From NCBI RefSeq assembly GCF_023715485.1, contig NZ_JAMBOF010000017.1, positions 1-64,000 on the forward strand: a stretch of DNA of 64,000 nt. Reading direction: 5' to 3'. Positions 7,498 to 15,546 of this stretch are shown here, piece by piece. Positions within the stretch are counted from its first letter, which is position 1, and the number at the start of each line of letters is the position of its first letter. The notes under the pieces were generated by a model. It was not told the DNA's origin. It saw only the letters and a list, made by a program, of their open reading frames with translations, and ran no database searches. This DNA is from Mesobacillus subterraneus. Its GTDB lineage: Bacteria > Bacillota > Bacilli > Bacillales > Cytobacillaceae. The translations under genes were made by a program, and so were the position numbers.

Positions 7498-9006
7498 TTA
7501 GACTAGATTGTAAACCTTATTATATTTTTCATATAAGTAATCAACTAAATATTTTGCGTTTAGCCCCTCACCGGTTACATCGTTTAAAATCTCCAGCGGT
7601 TTTTTCAGTTTTCCATGCTTATGAACTTTTTCTGTCATCCAGTCTTTTACTGGCAATAGATTTCCCTCTTCGAGCAATTCATCGAAGTTCGGCAAATCCT
7701 TCAGCATCGCATTTTTGAACTGAGCGGCATACATATAACCCAACGCATAAGATGGGAAATAGCCAAAGCTCCCCCCTGCCCAGTGGACATCCTGGAGTAC
7801 ACCCTGTGCATCATTTTCTGGCCTGATACCAAGATACTGCTCGTATTTTTCATTCCAGATTTGAGGCAGGTCCCTTACTTCGATTTCATCATTGAACAAG
7901 CCTTTTTCTATTTCATAACGGACCATTACGTGGAGCGGATATGTAAGCTCGTCTGCCTCGATCCTGATCAAGCTGGGTTTGGATTCATTGATCGCTCTGT
8001 AAAACTCCTCAACTTCAACTTCGGAAAACTGGCCTGCTGAATATTGCTGAAGAAGGCTATAGTTATGTTTCCAAAAGGAAAAATTGCGGCCGACAAAGTT
8101 TTCATAGAACAAGGATTGAGATTCATGAATCCCCATCGATGTGCCAGAGCTTAAAGGCGTGCCGACAAGTTCCTCGGAAAAGTTCTGTTCATATATGGCA
8201 TGGCCGCCTTCATGAATTGTGCCGAAAACTGCTGTCCTGAAATCAGCTTCATCATATTTGGTCGTCACTCTTACATCACCAGGGTTAAGCCCCATCGCAA
8301 ATGGATGCACCGTTTCGTCCAGCCTGCCAGCGTCGAAATCATAGCCCATTTGTTTCAGAATATCAAGGCTGAAGGAACGCTGCTTGTCTTTAGGGAATTT
8401 TTTGAATAAGAACGCTGTCTCAGGCTTATCACTTGCAGTGGAAATTTGCTGCACAAGCGGCACGATCTTTTCGCGCAGTTCGCCGAATACCTTGTCTAGT
8501 ACATCTACAGTGACACCCGGCTCATACATATCGAGCAAAGTATTATATTTGTTTCCTTCTGAGCCCCAATATTGAATGAACCTCTTGGTTGTTTCAACTA
8601 ATTTTTCAAGGTAAGGTCTGAACAACTCGAAATCCGATTTTTCTTTCGCTTCTTCCCATACTGTCTCTGCCCTGGATTGCAAAATGACATATTCACGGTA
8701 TTCATCTGCCGGAATTTTTTTGTTGCGGTCATAGTCTTTTCTGCATTCATCCAAAGTTTTACCTGTAATTTCAGACAAACTCGGTTCGTTCGATAGTCTT
8801 GCAATGTATGATGCCATTTCTTCAGATGTGGACATATTAAATAATTCCGAAGAAAGTACCCCTATTACTTCTGAACGCTGTTCCGCCCCTTTTTTCGGTG
8901 CCCCAGTCCTTAAATCCCAGTAAATCAATGAAAGTGCCTCGCTATAGGCCTGCATTTTCTTGACATAATCTAAGAATCGTTTTTCTATTTTTAGTGTTCC
9001 ATTCAT
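7498..9006 (-). CDS. ypwA: M32 family metallocarboxypeptidase
   Basis: 502 residues from the chosen start, the normal size for the family (B. subtilis YpwA). The zinc-binding HEGGH motif (an HExxH) lies in TIHEGGHAIYEQ. It is followed by the third ligand region IHESQSLFYEN and the family-typical GTSMGIHE and GVLQDVHWAGG segments. It removes C-terminal residues from peptides in the cytosol. The frame opens 27 codons earlier, but GGGGTG lies 6 nt before the ATG at 9006, where homologues also begin (MNGTLKIEKRFLDYVKK). It has no operon partner. Confidence 0.92.
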   Translation of the reverse strand: MNGTLKIEKRFLDYVKKMQAYSEALSLIYWDLRTGAPKKGAEQRSEVIGVLSSELFNMSTSEEMASYIARLSNEPSLSEITGKTLDECRKDYDRNKKIPADEYREYVILQSRAETVWEEAKEKSDFELFRPYLEKLVETTKRFIQYWGSEGNKYNTLLDMYEPGVTVDVLDKVFGELREKIVPLVQQISTASDKPETAFLFKKFPKDKQRSFSLDILKQMGYDFDAGRLDETVHPFAMGLNPGDVRVTTKYDEADFRTAVFGTIHEGGHAIYEQNFSEELVGTPLSSGTSMGIHESQSLFYENFVGRNFSFWKHNYSLLQQYSAGQFSEVEVEEFYRAINESKPSLIRIEADELTYPLHVMVRYEIEKGLFNDEIEVRDLPQIWNEKYEQYLGIRPENDAQGVLQDVHWAGGSFGYFPSYALGYMYAAQFKNAMLKDLPNFDELLEEGNLLPVKDWMTEKVHKHGKLKKPLEILNDVTGEGLNAKYLVDYLYEKYNKVYNLV

Positions 9007-9069
9007 CCAGTTCACCCCATTTTTCTCTATACAAATCATCTTATCATACTTTTCTGATATTTTGGTTTC

Positions 9070-9102
9070 CGAAAAATAAAAAAACAACAGGCGAGCCTGT
9101 TG
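9070..9102 (-). terminator. Intrinsic terminator after DUF2249 gene
   Basis: On the minus strand CAACAGGC-TC-GCCTGTTG forms a compact 8-bp stem followed by TTTTTTTATTTTT. It separates the DUF2249 gene from the peptidase gene downstream. Confidence 0.9.
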
Positions 9103-9166
9103 CGAGAGGAATCAGATATTAGCATATCTTTTTAATCAATATAATTCATCGAGAATGAGGTATTAG

Positions 9167-9400
9167 TTACTTAGTTTTCCCGATGGCCACACGCCAGGTT
9201 TCAGGTCCCTCTTCAAGGTATTCCCATGAAAAGGCTTCCGGACGCTCCATCATGAATTGGTACTGAAGCGGCCTTGGATCATGGTCATTCACGATCTGCA
9301 TGAATTCTCCTGTTTTCAATGAATCGAAGTTTTGAAATATAGTAGGGTGCTTTTCCCGCGGTGCATAATCAGGTACGTTAATAATTACGTTAAAAGTCAT
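9167..9400 (-). CDS. DUF2249 domain protein
   Basis: A 77-residue single-domain protein. The conserved block HPTIFQNFDSLKTGEF leads into NDHDPRPLQYQF and then the WEYLEEGPETWRV segment, the DUF2249 layout of a small alpha/beta fold related to the SirA/TusA type. DUF2249 genes are often found with denitrification, NO-stress and hemerythrin-like genes; the biochemical role is not established. Two more members lie at 13417-13873, in the operon next to the NO reductase. A Crp/Fnr-type palindrome about 67-82 nt before the start suggests co-regulation with that cluster. Confidence 0.8.
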   Translation of the reverse strand: MTFNVIINVPDYAPREKHPTIFQNFDSLKTGEFMQIVNDHDPRPLQYQFMMERPEAFSWEYLEEGPETWRVAIGKTK

Positions 9401-9466
9401 TTTGCTCTCTCCTTTTAAACTTATTTACTTTACATTTATATTTTAAGATTTCCAGAGGAACTCTGT

Positions 9467-9482
9467 AGTGAGCGGTGTCACA
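9467..9482. promoter_or_regulatory. Fnr/Crp-type operator upstream of DUF2249 gene
   Basis: AGTGA-GCGGTG-TCACA matches the TGTGA-N6-TCACA palindrome with one half-site mismatch. It is placed 67-82 nt before the minus-strand start at 9400. Confidence 0.5.
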
Positions 9483-9782
9483 GATTCACTATGATATTGT
9501 TAATCAATATTTTCATTGGACGGACACTTCCATCATTACCGGTACTAGTTTATCCGATAGAATGATTTTGAAGCTGGTTTATTCCTTCAAAGCCCTGCTC
9601 CTATGTTAATATGTGAATTGGTATATTCAATAAAACTTTAAAACCCAGAATTCATATAACAACCTGGCTCATAAAAGAACCTTGATTAAAATATAATCAC
9701 CGAATACGAACACAGGATTGGCAACTTAAAAAGAGGAACTTCTAACGCCAGGTAGAACTAAATTATCAGGAGGGGGATCTTT
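9483..9782. other. Divergent intergenic region
   Basis: AT-rich sequence between the minus-strand DUF2249 gene and the plus-strand zinc-ribbon gene. It contains an inverted repeat ATATTG-TTAAT-CAATAT at 9494-9510 of unknown meaning. No further open frame with a ribosome site was found. Confidence 0.4.
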
Positions 9783-9929
9783 ATGAGAGAATTGGTCGGA
9801 ACCTGCCAGCAATGCGGCAAGGAAATTTTTTGCCTGGATGGTTTCCTGAATGGCGTCCATACGAAGGATGGAAAAATATTATGTTTTGATTGTGAAAAGG
9901 GTGTTGAAGAATCTATAGATGCAAAATAA
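9783..9929 (+). CDS. Small zinc-ribbon-like protein, 48 aa
   Basis: MRELVGTCQQCGKEIF... has two cysteine pairs, CQQC and CFDC, about 23 residues apart with an extra Cys (IFC) between, as in a small zinc-ribbon. A strong AGGAGGGGG site lies 6 nt before the ATG. It converges on the NO reductase gene and shares a bidirectional terminator with it. I do not recognise a named family. Placement in the NO/low-oxygen cluster suggests, but does not show, a linked role. Confidence 0.7.
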   Translation: MRELVGTCQQCGKEIFCLDGFLNGVHTKDGKILCFDCEKGVEESIDAK

Positions 9930-9959
9930 AATCCGCAAAGCAATCGCTCTGCGGATTTT
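9928..9959. terminator. Bidirectional terminator
   Basis: AAAATCCGCA and TGCGGATTTT form a perfect 10-bp stem between convergent genes (the zinc-ribbon gene on plus and the NO reductase on minus). A and T tracts are included in the stem ends. Confidence 0.8.
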
Positions 9960-9963
9960 ACAA

Positions 9964-12327
9964 TTAATCTTCTTCTACTGCAAGATCCATAACAGGCAGT
10001 GGCTCTTCCTCTTTGTGAGTCACCTTGCGTAGATTAAATAGTGCTTTGATACTGAATAGCGCCAGGGCGGCTACACCAATTAAGAAAATGGTGTCGGGGA
10101 TTGCCCTGAGAGTCAGCAGCATTTCTACTGTTTCCTGTTTTAGGAAAGCTGATGAACGTGAAGCTGCGTATCCATTGAAGAATGCTTCTTTAATCTGGAG
10201 ATATCCAACTGGAAGCAACGACAGGAATACCATTCCCGCAAGGCCTGTGTTAAGCATGATGACAATGAACTTCACCCATTTGTCGCTCCATTTATCCGGC
10301 TTCACGATATTGCGCAATGAATAGACAAGAACTGCTCCTGCGAACATGCCGTATACACCCATCATCGATGCATGTCCGTGTGTTGGAGTGAGGAACTGCC
10401 CGTGCTCGAAGAAACTGACTGCAGGCAGATTGATCAAGAAGCCGAGCACCCCAGCACCCACAAGGTTCCATACTGCTACGGAAATCAAAAACCAGAAAGT
10501 ACCTTTATAAGGGAAATCCACTCCACCGTCACGCATCATTTTATACTGTTCATACGCTTCCAAAATCAGAAGAGTCAATGGAATAACTTCAAGCGCTGAA
10601 AAAACTGCTCCTAAAGCAATCCAAACTTCAGCAGATCCGTTGTAATAGTAGTGGTGTCCAATTCCGATCACTCCGGCTCCCATCAACAGGATTAATTGGA
10701 AGTACAATGCTTTTACTGTTGATTTCTTCGTAACAAGCTTCATCTGGACCATCAAGAACCCAATAACGACTACCGCGAAAACTTCAAAGATACCCTCTAC
10801 CCATAGATGGATAATCCACCAGCGCCAGTAATCGGCGAACGTGTAGTGTGTTCCAGGATTGATCATGAATGCGAAGAAGTAAAATGCTGGCACCGCTATC
10901 GCTGAGTAGAACAATAAATGGATCAGGCCACCTTTATCTGTCTCACGCTTTAATCCGCTCTTAATACCGCGGAACACAATGTACAGCCAAATCAACATTC
11001 CAACAGCGAGTATGAATTGCCAGATGCGGCCGAGTTCAAGGTATTCCCAGCCCTGATGGCCTAATAGGAACCAATTGTTTCCGAGATAACCATTTGCCCC
11101 GAGCCACTGGCCAATCATGCTGCCAGCTACAAGGACTACTAATGCCCAGAAAAGAATGTCGACCAATAATCCCTGGCGCTTTGGTTCATGTCCGCCAACA
11201 AGCGGGGCGACGAATATTCCCATTCCAAGCCATGCTGTTGCAATCCAGAAAATTGCGAGCTGCAGATGGAAACCTTTCGTAATGTTGAATGGCAGGATAT
11301 CGTGAACCCATTTCATCCCGAAGAAGCTGTCAGGTTCGATATAATAGTGGGCCAGCAACGCCCCGAACATGGCCTGCACAAAGAACAGCACAGATACAAC
11401 CGCGAAATACTTTCCTGTTTTCAATTGAGATGAAGTAAGCGGCAATTTTCTCAAATCTATTTTAGGGAAATTCCCTTCTGTATAAGCTTCTTGCATTCCC
11501 AGATGGTAACGATAGAATACAAACAAGATCAAGCCTACAAAGAAAATTAATAATGTCACGCTGGCGCCGCTCCACCAGACTGCTGAGAATGACATTGTGT
11601 TCCCAGCGTCTTCATAATATGGCCAGTTATTAGTATAAGTGATCTTATCGTCAGGTCTTTGTGTACTGGATAGCCATGCAGTCCAGAAGAAGAAGTCAGC
11701 GATTTGTTCGATCTGGTCGCCTTTCGATACCCAGGCGCGCTCCCCGTCCGGCATATGTTTCTCCTGGATCAGTCCTGGTTTTAGACCCCATTGGTCACCC
11801 TCTGTGAAAATTGTATGATAGAATTCCCTGACTTTTTGGTGTCCATAGATCTGTGCATCTGTCAGTACCAGCTTATCTGTATCTGGCACATAACGATTCT
11901 CACGCATTTCCTTCATGACATTGTCACGGATGATCGTTTGATCATCCTTCGTTAAATCTTTGAAATCATTGCTGTATTTTTCTTGAGACCTGAAGTCCTG
12001 CATCCCTTCAGTGTATATTTTCAGGGCTTCTGCTGTATAATCGGGACCCATATACGATCCGTGTCCCAATACAGTACCGTAATCCATCAGCCCATATTTT
12101 TGGAAGACAGCCTGACCTCCCATGATGCTTTCCTTCGTTAAAATGACCTCACCTTTATCGCTTGTTACTTCAAGCGGCCTTGGAGCCATTTCTTTAAAAA
12201 TCCAGTATCCCCCTGTCAGAAGCACTGTAAAGCTAACTAATAATGTAATGATGAGTACGGATTTCAACAGTGAGTTTCGATTCTTCTTGATCACTGCCTT
12301 CGTGGATGTCCCATGCTGGATTTCCAT
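9964..12327 (-). CDS. norB: Quinol-dependent nitric oxide reductase (qNor)
   Basis: A 787-residue single-chain qNor. An N-terminal helix and a hydrophilic extension of about 200 residues (fused NorC-like part without a CxxCH heme c site) precede about 13 membrane helices of the NorB-type catalytic core. Metal-site landmarks are HLWVEGIFEVF (FeB His and the conserved Glu pair, near residue 505), GHHYYYNG (FeB histidines, near 556) and THGHASMMG (heme histidines, near 650). It reduces 2 NO to N2O with electrons from menaquinol and acts in denitrification or NO detoxification. It is monocistronic and divergent from a Crp/Fnr-type regulator. Absence of a CxxCH motif argues against a cytochrome-c-dependent cNor. 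Confidence 0.93.
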   Translation of the reverse strand: MEIQHGTSTKAVIKKNRNSLLKSVLIITLLVSFTVLLTGGYWIFKEMAPRPLEVTSDKGEVILTKESIMGGQAVFQKYGLMDYGTVLGHGSYMGPDYTAEALKIYTEGMQDFRSQEKYSNDFKDLTKDDQTIIRDNVMKEMRENRYVPDTDKLVLTDAQIYGHQKVREFYHTIFTEGDQWGLKPGLIQEKHMPDGERAWVSKGDQIEQIADFFFWTAWLSSTQRPDDKITYTNNWPYYEDAGNTMSFSAVWWSGASVTLLIFFVGLILFVFYRYHLGMQEAYTEGNFPKIDLRKLPLTSSQLKTGKYFAVVSVLFFVQAMFGALLAHYYIEPDSFFGMKWVHDILPFNITKGFHLQLAIFWIATAWLGMGIFVAPLVGGHEPKRQGLLVDILFWALVVLVAGSMIGQWLGANGYLGNNWFLLGHQGWEYLELGRIWQFILAVGMLIWLYIVFRGIKSGLKRETDKGGLIHLLFYSAIAVPAFYFFAFMINPGTHYTFADYWRWWIIHLWVEGIFEVFAVVVIGFLMVQMKLVTKKSTVKALYFQLILLMGAGVIGIGHHYYYNGSAEVWIALGAVFSALEVIPLTLLILEAYEQYKMMRDGGVDFPYKGTFWFLISVAVWNLVGAGVLGFLINLPAVSFFEHGQFLTPTHGHASMMGVYGMFAGAVLVYSLRNIVKPDKWSDKWVKFIVIMLNTGLAGMVFLSLLPVGYLQIKEAFFNGYAASRSSAFLKQETVEMLLTLRAIPDTIFLIGVAALALFSIKALFNLRKVTHKEEEPLPVMDLAVEED

Positions 12328-12414
12328 ATTCCATACATCCCCTTCCTGTTTGATTTACACCTTTAGTTTAAGCGGAAAGAGTTTTAATGGTTGTGAAGTA
12401 CTTCATTTGATAGG

Positions 12415-12430
12415 TGTGATTTTTCCCACA
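12415..12430. promoter_or_regulatory. Fnr/Crp-type operator 1 in the norB/regulator divergent promoter
   Basis: TGTGA-TTTTTC-CCACA matches the palindrome except for one base. A weaker overlapping-type site, TGTGA-AGTACT-TCATT, lies at 12392-12407. Both are within 100 nt of the norB start. Confidence 0.55.
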
Positions 12431-12434
12431 GGAA

Positions 12435-12449
12435 TGAGAATTATTTTCA
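12435..12449. promoter_or_regulatory. Fur-box-like 15-mer
   Basis: TGAGAATTATTTTCA matches 12 of 14 defined positions of TGATAAT-N-ATTATCA. It lies between the two Fnr/Crp-type sites of the norB/regulator intergenic region. Confidence 0.35.
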
Positions 12450-12463
12450 TAAAAACGTCAAAA

Positions 12464-12479
12464 TATGATTCAGGTCACT
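12464..12479. promoter_or_regulatory. Fnr/Crp-type operator 2 in the norB/regulator divergent promoter
   Basis: TATGA-TTCAGG-TCACT matches the TGTGA-N6-TCACT palindrome with one mismatch. It lies 68-83 nt before the regulator start codon, so autoregulation is plausible. Confidence 0.5.
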
Positions 12480-12546
12480 TAGCCAGCCTGGATAGGTTGA
12501 TAAAATCAATAATAGAAACTTAATCACATACGAGGAGCAGATTGAC

Positions 12547-13236
12547 ATGCATATATCCCAAATCAGGCAACAACTGAAATGTGTACCGATTTTCAAGGAA
12601 TTATCATTACAAGAGCTGGATCCCATCATCGAGATTGCCCAGCCCAGATTTTATAAAAACAAGATGTACGCATTTATGCAGGGCGATCCCCTTGATCGGG
12701 TTTTCTTCATCCATTCAGGAAAAGTGAAAATCTATAAAACTGATTCATCTGGACGAGAACAGATCGTTTCGGTACTCGAGGCTGGAGAAATGTTCCCGCA
12801 TGCTGGCTTTTTCAGGAAAGGCCAATATCCAGCGCATGCCGAAATGATGGAGGACACTCAGATGATCGTGGTCCCCATCTCAAAGTTTGAAGAAATACTA
12901 GTTTCATACCCGGAACTATCAATTAAACTATTCAGGGTTCTCGGCGAGAAAATTATCGACTTGCAGGCCAGGCTTGAGGAGCAAATTCTTCATAATACTT
13001 ATGAACAAATCATCATGCTGCTTCTTCGCCTTTGTAAAACAAATGGAGAAAAGAAAGACAATGGTTTCAAACTGACCACCCATTTTACGAACAAAGAATT
13101 CGCCAACATGATTGGAACTTCCAGGGAAACCGTCAGCAGGACCATCAATTATTTAAAAAAGAAAGATTATCTGAGTATAGATGATGACGGCTGCTACTTA
13201 ATCAATCATGAAAAATTGCATCAGGAATTGTTCTAA
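12547..13236 (+). CDS. Crp/Fnr family transcriptional regulator
   Basis: 229 residues: cyclic-nucleotide-binding-type beta-barrel (about 15-125, with GDPLDRVFFIHSGKVKIY), dimerisation helix (about 125-150) and C-terminal winged helix. The recognition helix reads TSRETVSRTINYLKK. Its R-E-x-x-x-R pattern is that of CRP, fitting TGTGA half-sites. Only scattered cysteines are present, with no four-Cys FNR cluster, so oxygen sensing through 4Fe-4S is unlikely. NO sensing (NnrR/DNR type) or another signal is possible. GAGGAG lies 9 nt before the ATG. It is divergent from norB with operators between, and is closely related to the regulator at 23593-24285. Confidence 0.85.
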   Translation: MHISQIRQQLKCVPIFKELSLQELDPIIEIAQPRFYKNKMYAFMQGDPLDRVFFIHSGKVKIYKTDSSGREQIVSVLEAGEMFPHAGFFRKGQYPAHAEMMEDTQMIVVPISKFEEILVSYPELSIKLFRVLGEKIIDLQARLEEQILHNTYEQIIMLLLRLCKTNGEKKDNGFKLTTHFTNKEFANMIGTSRETVSRTINYLKKKDYLSIDDDGCYLINHEKLHQELF

Positions 13237-13335
13237 CGAAAGATGCCAGTGGTCAAACTATTGCGTTAGTTGAGCACATACTTAAATGCACCATTTGGCG
13301 AGGAGTAGTATAAATTGTGAGTTTTTCTTTTGTTA

Positions 13336-13351
13336 AGTGATGCACATCACG
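13336..13351. promoter_or_regulatory. Fnr/Crp-type operator before the DUF2249 operon
   Basis: AGTGA-TGCACA-TCACG contains the 4-6-4 palindrome GTGA-TGCACA-TCAC. It lies 66-81 nt before the ATG at 13417, the same spacing as at 9467 and 25888. Confidence 0.6.
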
Positions 13352-13362
13352 GAAGAAATGAC

Positions 13363-13377
13363 TGAAAATGATTATCA
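13363..13377. promoter_or_regulatory. Strong Fur-box-like 15-mer
   Basis: TGAAAATGATTATCA matches 13 of 14 defined positions of the Bacillus Fur 7-1-7 consensus. It is also part of a perfect AAATGAT-T-ATCATTT inverted repeat. It lies 40-54 nt before the DUF2249 operon start, downstream of the Fnr/Crp-type site. Confidence 0.5.
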
Positions 13378-13416
13378 TTTATATATACAAACAATCGTAA
13401 TGAGGAGCTGGAGGAA

Positions 13417-13656
13417 ATGGATCAAAAGACAATTGAATTGGATGTAAGAGCAGACATCAATAACAAGCTGGAGCCATTCCAAAAAATCATGGAAGCGATA
13501 TCCGGACTGGAAATGAATGACGTTTTGATTTTACACGCCCCTTTTAAGCCTGTTCCTTTATATGGTGTCTTAAAGGCTAAGGGATTTGATCACGAAGTAG
13601 AAAAAATTGAAGCAAAGCACTATAAAATCATTTTTACGAAAAAGGGAGGGAAATAA
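13417..13656 (+). CDS. DUF2249 domain protein
   Basis: A 79-residue single-domain protein. It begins with the TIELDVRADINNKLEPF strand-helix entry, followed by GLEMNDVLILHAPFKPVPLYGVL, matching the G-x-x-L/I-x-x-H-x-P-x-P-L/M core of DUF2249. The RGLEPP loop seen in its neighbour is replaced by RADINNKLEP. GAGGAG precedes the ATG. It is the first gene of a four-gene operon (DUF2249, DUF2249, HCO-like membrane protein, DUF59) with a stop-to-start gap of 1 nt to the next gene. Role unknown; context points to NO or low-oxygen metabolism. Confidence 0.8.
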   Translation: MDQKTIELDVRADINNKLEPFQKIMEAISGLEMNDVLILHAPFKPVPLYGVLKAKGFDHEVEKIEAKHYKIIFTKKGGK

Positions 13657-13657
13657 A

Positions 13658-13873
13658 ATGCTGCTTGACAACCGGGGTCTTGAACCGCCACAGCCAATGA
13701 TGAGAACACTCGCTGCACTAGAAGATCTAGACAGGGGACAGTCGCTTGTTATTATTAATGACCGCCGCCCTATGTTCCTCTTTGAACAGCTGGATGAGCT
13801 GGGATATTTATACCTGACAGAACAACAGGAAGATGGCAGCTATAAAGTGACAATTTCCCGAAAAGCGGGGTGA
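13658..13873 (+). CDS. DUF2249 domain protein (RGLEPPQPM type)
   Basis: A 71-residue protein with the diagnostic N-terminal NRGLEPPQPMMRTLAALEDL motif, the loop and first helix where SirA/TusA-fold proteins carry their CPxP. Here the cysteine is absent, as in DUF2249 generally. The C-terminal strand is YKVTISRK. AGGGAGGG lies 7 nt before the ATG. The stop overlaps the GTGA context of the next gene. Two different DUF2249 proteins encoded back to back may form a heterodimer or bind one partner; this is inference. Confidence 0.85.
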   Translation: MLLDNRGLEPPQPMMRTLAALEDLDRGQSLVIINDRRPMFLFEQLDELGYLYLTEQQEDGSYKVTISRKAG

Positions 13874-13878
13874 TTGCA

Positions 13879-15123
13879 ATGTTTCAGAATAGCAAAGGGA
13901 ATGAGACCAATATTAAGCTGCCATTTTCATTTATCGCATTCAGTATGCTTGCTCTCATCCTATCGCAGGTGCTGTTATTACTCAACGGTGATCTTTTAGT
14001 TACTGGCACATTCAGGCTGCCGGCTATCTGGTCAGCAGCCCACCTTTTTGTGCTCGGCTGGGCGTTGATGGTCGCAATGGGTGCGATGTACCAGCTTGTT
14101 CCTGTTGCCTTCCTGACACCGATCTGGAATGAAAAATTCGGGTTTGTCCAATTTTTCATAACGGCATCAGGGATTGTCTTATTCGCCGCAGCCCTGTACG
14201 TCCGCCCCCAGGATGCACTGATTCCTGGAATAGTGACATTAACGGGTATCCTGTTGTTCCTTGTCCAGATGTTCATGACTCTAAAAAGCCAGGCAAAGCC
14301 TAATATACTTACCTTGTTTGTCGGCTCTGCTCTTTTATCACTACTTGCTACAATCACTCTCGGCATCATGCTTGTCCTTAGCATGAATACAGGATTCGCC
14401 TCGGACTATTACCAGGTTATTTTTAAAAGTCATATTCTATTGGGGACAGCTGGCTGGTTTTCATTATTGATTTTTGGCTTTTCTTACAAAATGGTGCCGA
14501 TGTTCTCACTAGCACATGGTTATACCATGAAGCCTGCTGTCTATGTATTCCTTGTTTATTTTTCAGGAATGATTAGTTTGATTTCATCCTTCTTATTGGA
14601 AAGCCGCAACTTGGAGATGTTGGGAACATTCCTGCTTTTTGCTGGTTTCGTGATTTTCACATGGCATGTTAAAAAGATCATTGATAAAAGAGTCAAGAAG
14701 AAGCTCGACCGCCCATTTATGTTCGCATTATTCGCGATTGGCTGTGGTGCAGTTATCCACTTAGCCGCTGTTGCCAGCAGTGCATACAGCATGCTGCCAA
14801 AGATGGCCGGCCCAATCATCTTCCTGTATTTGATAGCGTGGATCGCGTTCAGCATCATCGGATACTTGTATAAAATCGTTCCTTTCCTTTGGTGGACACA
14901 CAAATACAGCAAGGAAATCGGGAAGCAAAAGGTACCTTCCTTGAAGGAAATGATGGATGAGAAGATGGCCCTGCCGCTCTTCTTGTTGTTCATTGTCGGA
15001 GCGGTATTACTTACTGCATCATTCGCTGCAAAGTTATTGTTCTTGTTTTACATCGGTCAGGGATTAATCTTAATCGCAGCGATTCTGTTCAGCTTCACAA
15101 TTGCCAAAGTCGTTATCAAATGA
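13879..15123 (+). CDS. Heme-copper-oxidase/NnrS-like polytopic membrane protein
   Basis: About 414 residues with roughly 12 hydrophobic helices and almost no soluble loops. Conserved histidine-bearing helices are visible: WSAAHLFVLGWALMVAMGAMYQLVPV, KSHILLGTAGWFSLLIFGFSYKMVPMFSLAHG and FLWWTHKYS. This style resembles heme-copper oxidase subunit I-like and NnrS-type heme proteins, but the canonical GHPxVY and HFH motifs of active oxidases are missing. It may bind heme and relate to NO metabolism. A GTG start at 13870 overlapping the previous stop is possible; the ATG at 13879 has GGGG about 8 nt upstream. The specific function is not known. Confidence 0.7.
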   Translation: MFQNSKGNETNIKLPFSFIAFSMLALILSQVLLLLNGDLLVTGTFRLPAIWSAAHLFVLGWALMVAMGAMYQLVPVAFLTPIWNEKFGFVQFFITASGIVLFAAALYVRPQDALIPGIVTLTGILLFLVQMFMTLKSQAKPNILTLFVGSALLSLLATITLGIMLVLSMNTGFASDYYQVIFKSHILLGTAGWFSLLIFGFSYKMVPMFSLAHGYTMKPAVYVFLVYFSGMISLISSFLLESRNLEMLGTFLLFAGFVIFTWHVKKIIDKRVKKKLDRPFMFALFAIGCGAVIHLAAVASSAYSMLPKMAGPIIFLYLIAWIAFSIIGYLYKIVPFLWWTHKYSKEIGKQKVPSLKEMMDEKMALPLFLLFIVGAVLLTASFAAKLLFLFYIGQGLILIAAILFSFTIAKVVIK

Positions 15124-15136
15124 GGAGGAAATTCAA

Positions 15137-15442
15137 ATGAATGAAGTAAAGGATAAAATCAGGGAGAACTTGAAGACTGTCTATGATCCTGAGTTAAATA
15201 TTAATGTTGTTGATCTTGGATTAATATATGATATTGATATTCCAGAGCCACGCACAGCGAGAATATTAATGACATTGACAACACCAGGATGTCCTCTGCA
15301 TGACAGCATTGCAAGCGGAATCAAATATTGCGTGCAGGGAATGGAAGAAATCGATCGTGCTGAAGTCCAATTGACCTGGGAGCCAGCTTGGACACCAGAC
15401 CGGATGACAGAGGATGGTAAAAGATTGCTGCAGGGATTCTAA
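15137..15442 (+). CDS. DUF59 / MIP18-family metal-sulfur cluster assembly factor
   Basis: A 101-residue single DUF59 domain with the N-terminal YDPELNINVVDLGLIYDI motif, the conserved TTPGCPLHD loop containing the reactive Cys, and the C-terminal WEPAWTPDRM segment. Relatives (SufT, YitW, PaaD) help mature Fe-S proteins. GAGGAGG lies about 10 nt before the ATG. It is the last gene of the DUF2249-HCO-like operon, 13 nt after the previous stop, and a perfect palindromic terminator follows. In this context it may serve a metalloprotein of the NO/low-oxygen regulon (inference). Confidence 0.85.
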   Translation: MNEVKDKIRENLKTVYDPELNINVVDLGLIYDIDIPEPRTARILMTLTTPGCPLHDSIASGIKYCVQGMEEIDRAEVQLTWEPAWTPDRMTEDGKRLLQGF

Positions 15443-15504
15443 TCATTTAGTGAGATAGAGGAAAGAACATGGATCAGAAATCCCAGGCAGGTTAAATATA
15501 GGCT

Positions 15505-15541
15505 AAAAAAAGAAACGCTTGAAGCTTCAAGCGTTTCTTTG
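15505..15541. terminator. Bidirectional terminator
   Basis: GAAACGCTTGAAG and its exact complement form a 26-bp palindrome at 15512-15537. T runs on both strands suit convergent genes on either side. Confidence 0.9.
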
Positions 15542-15546
15542 CATTA

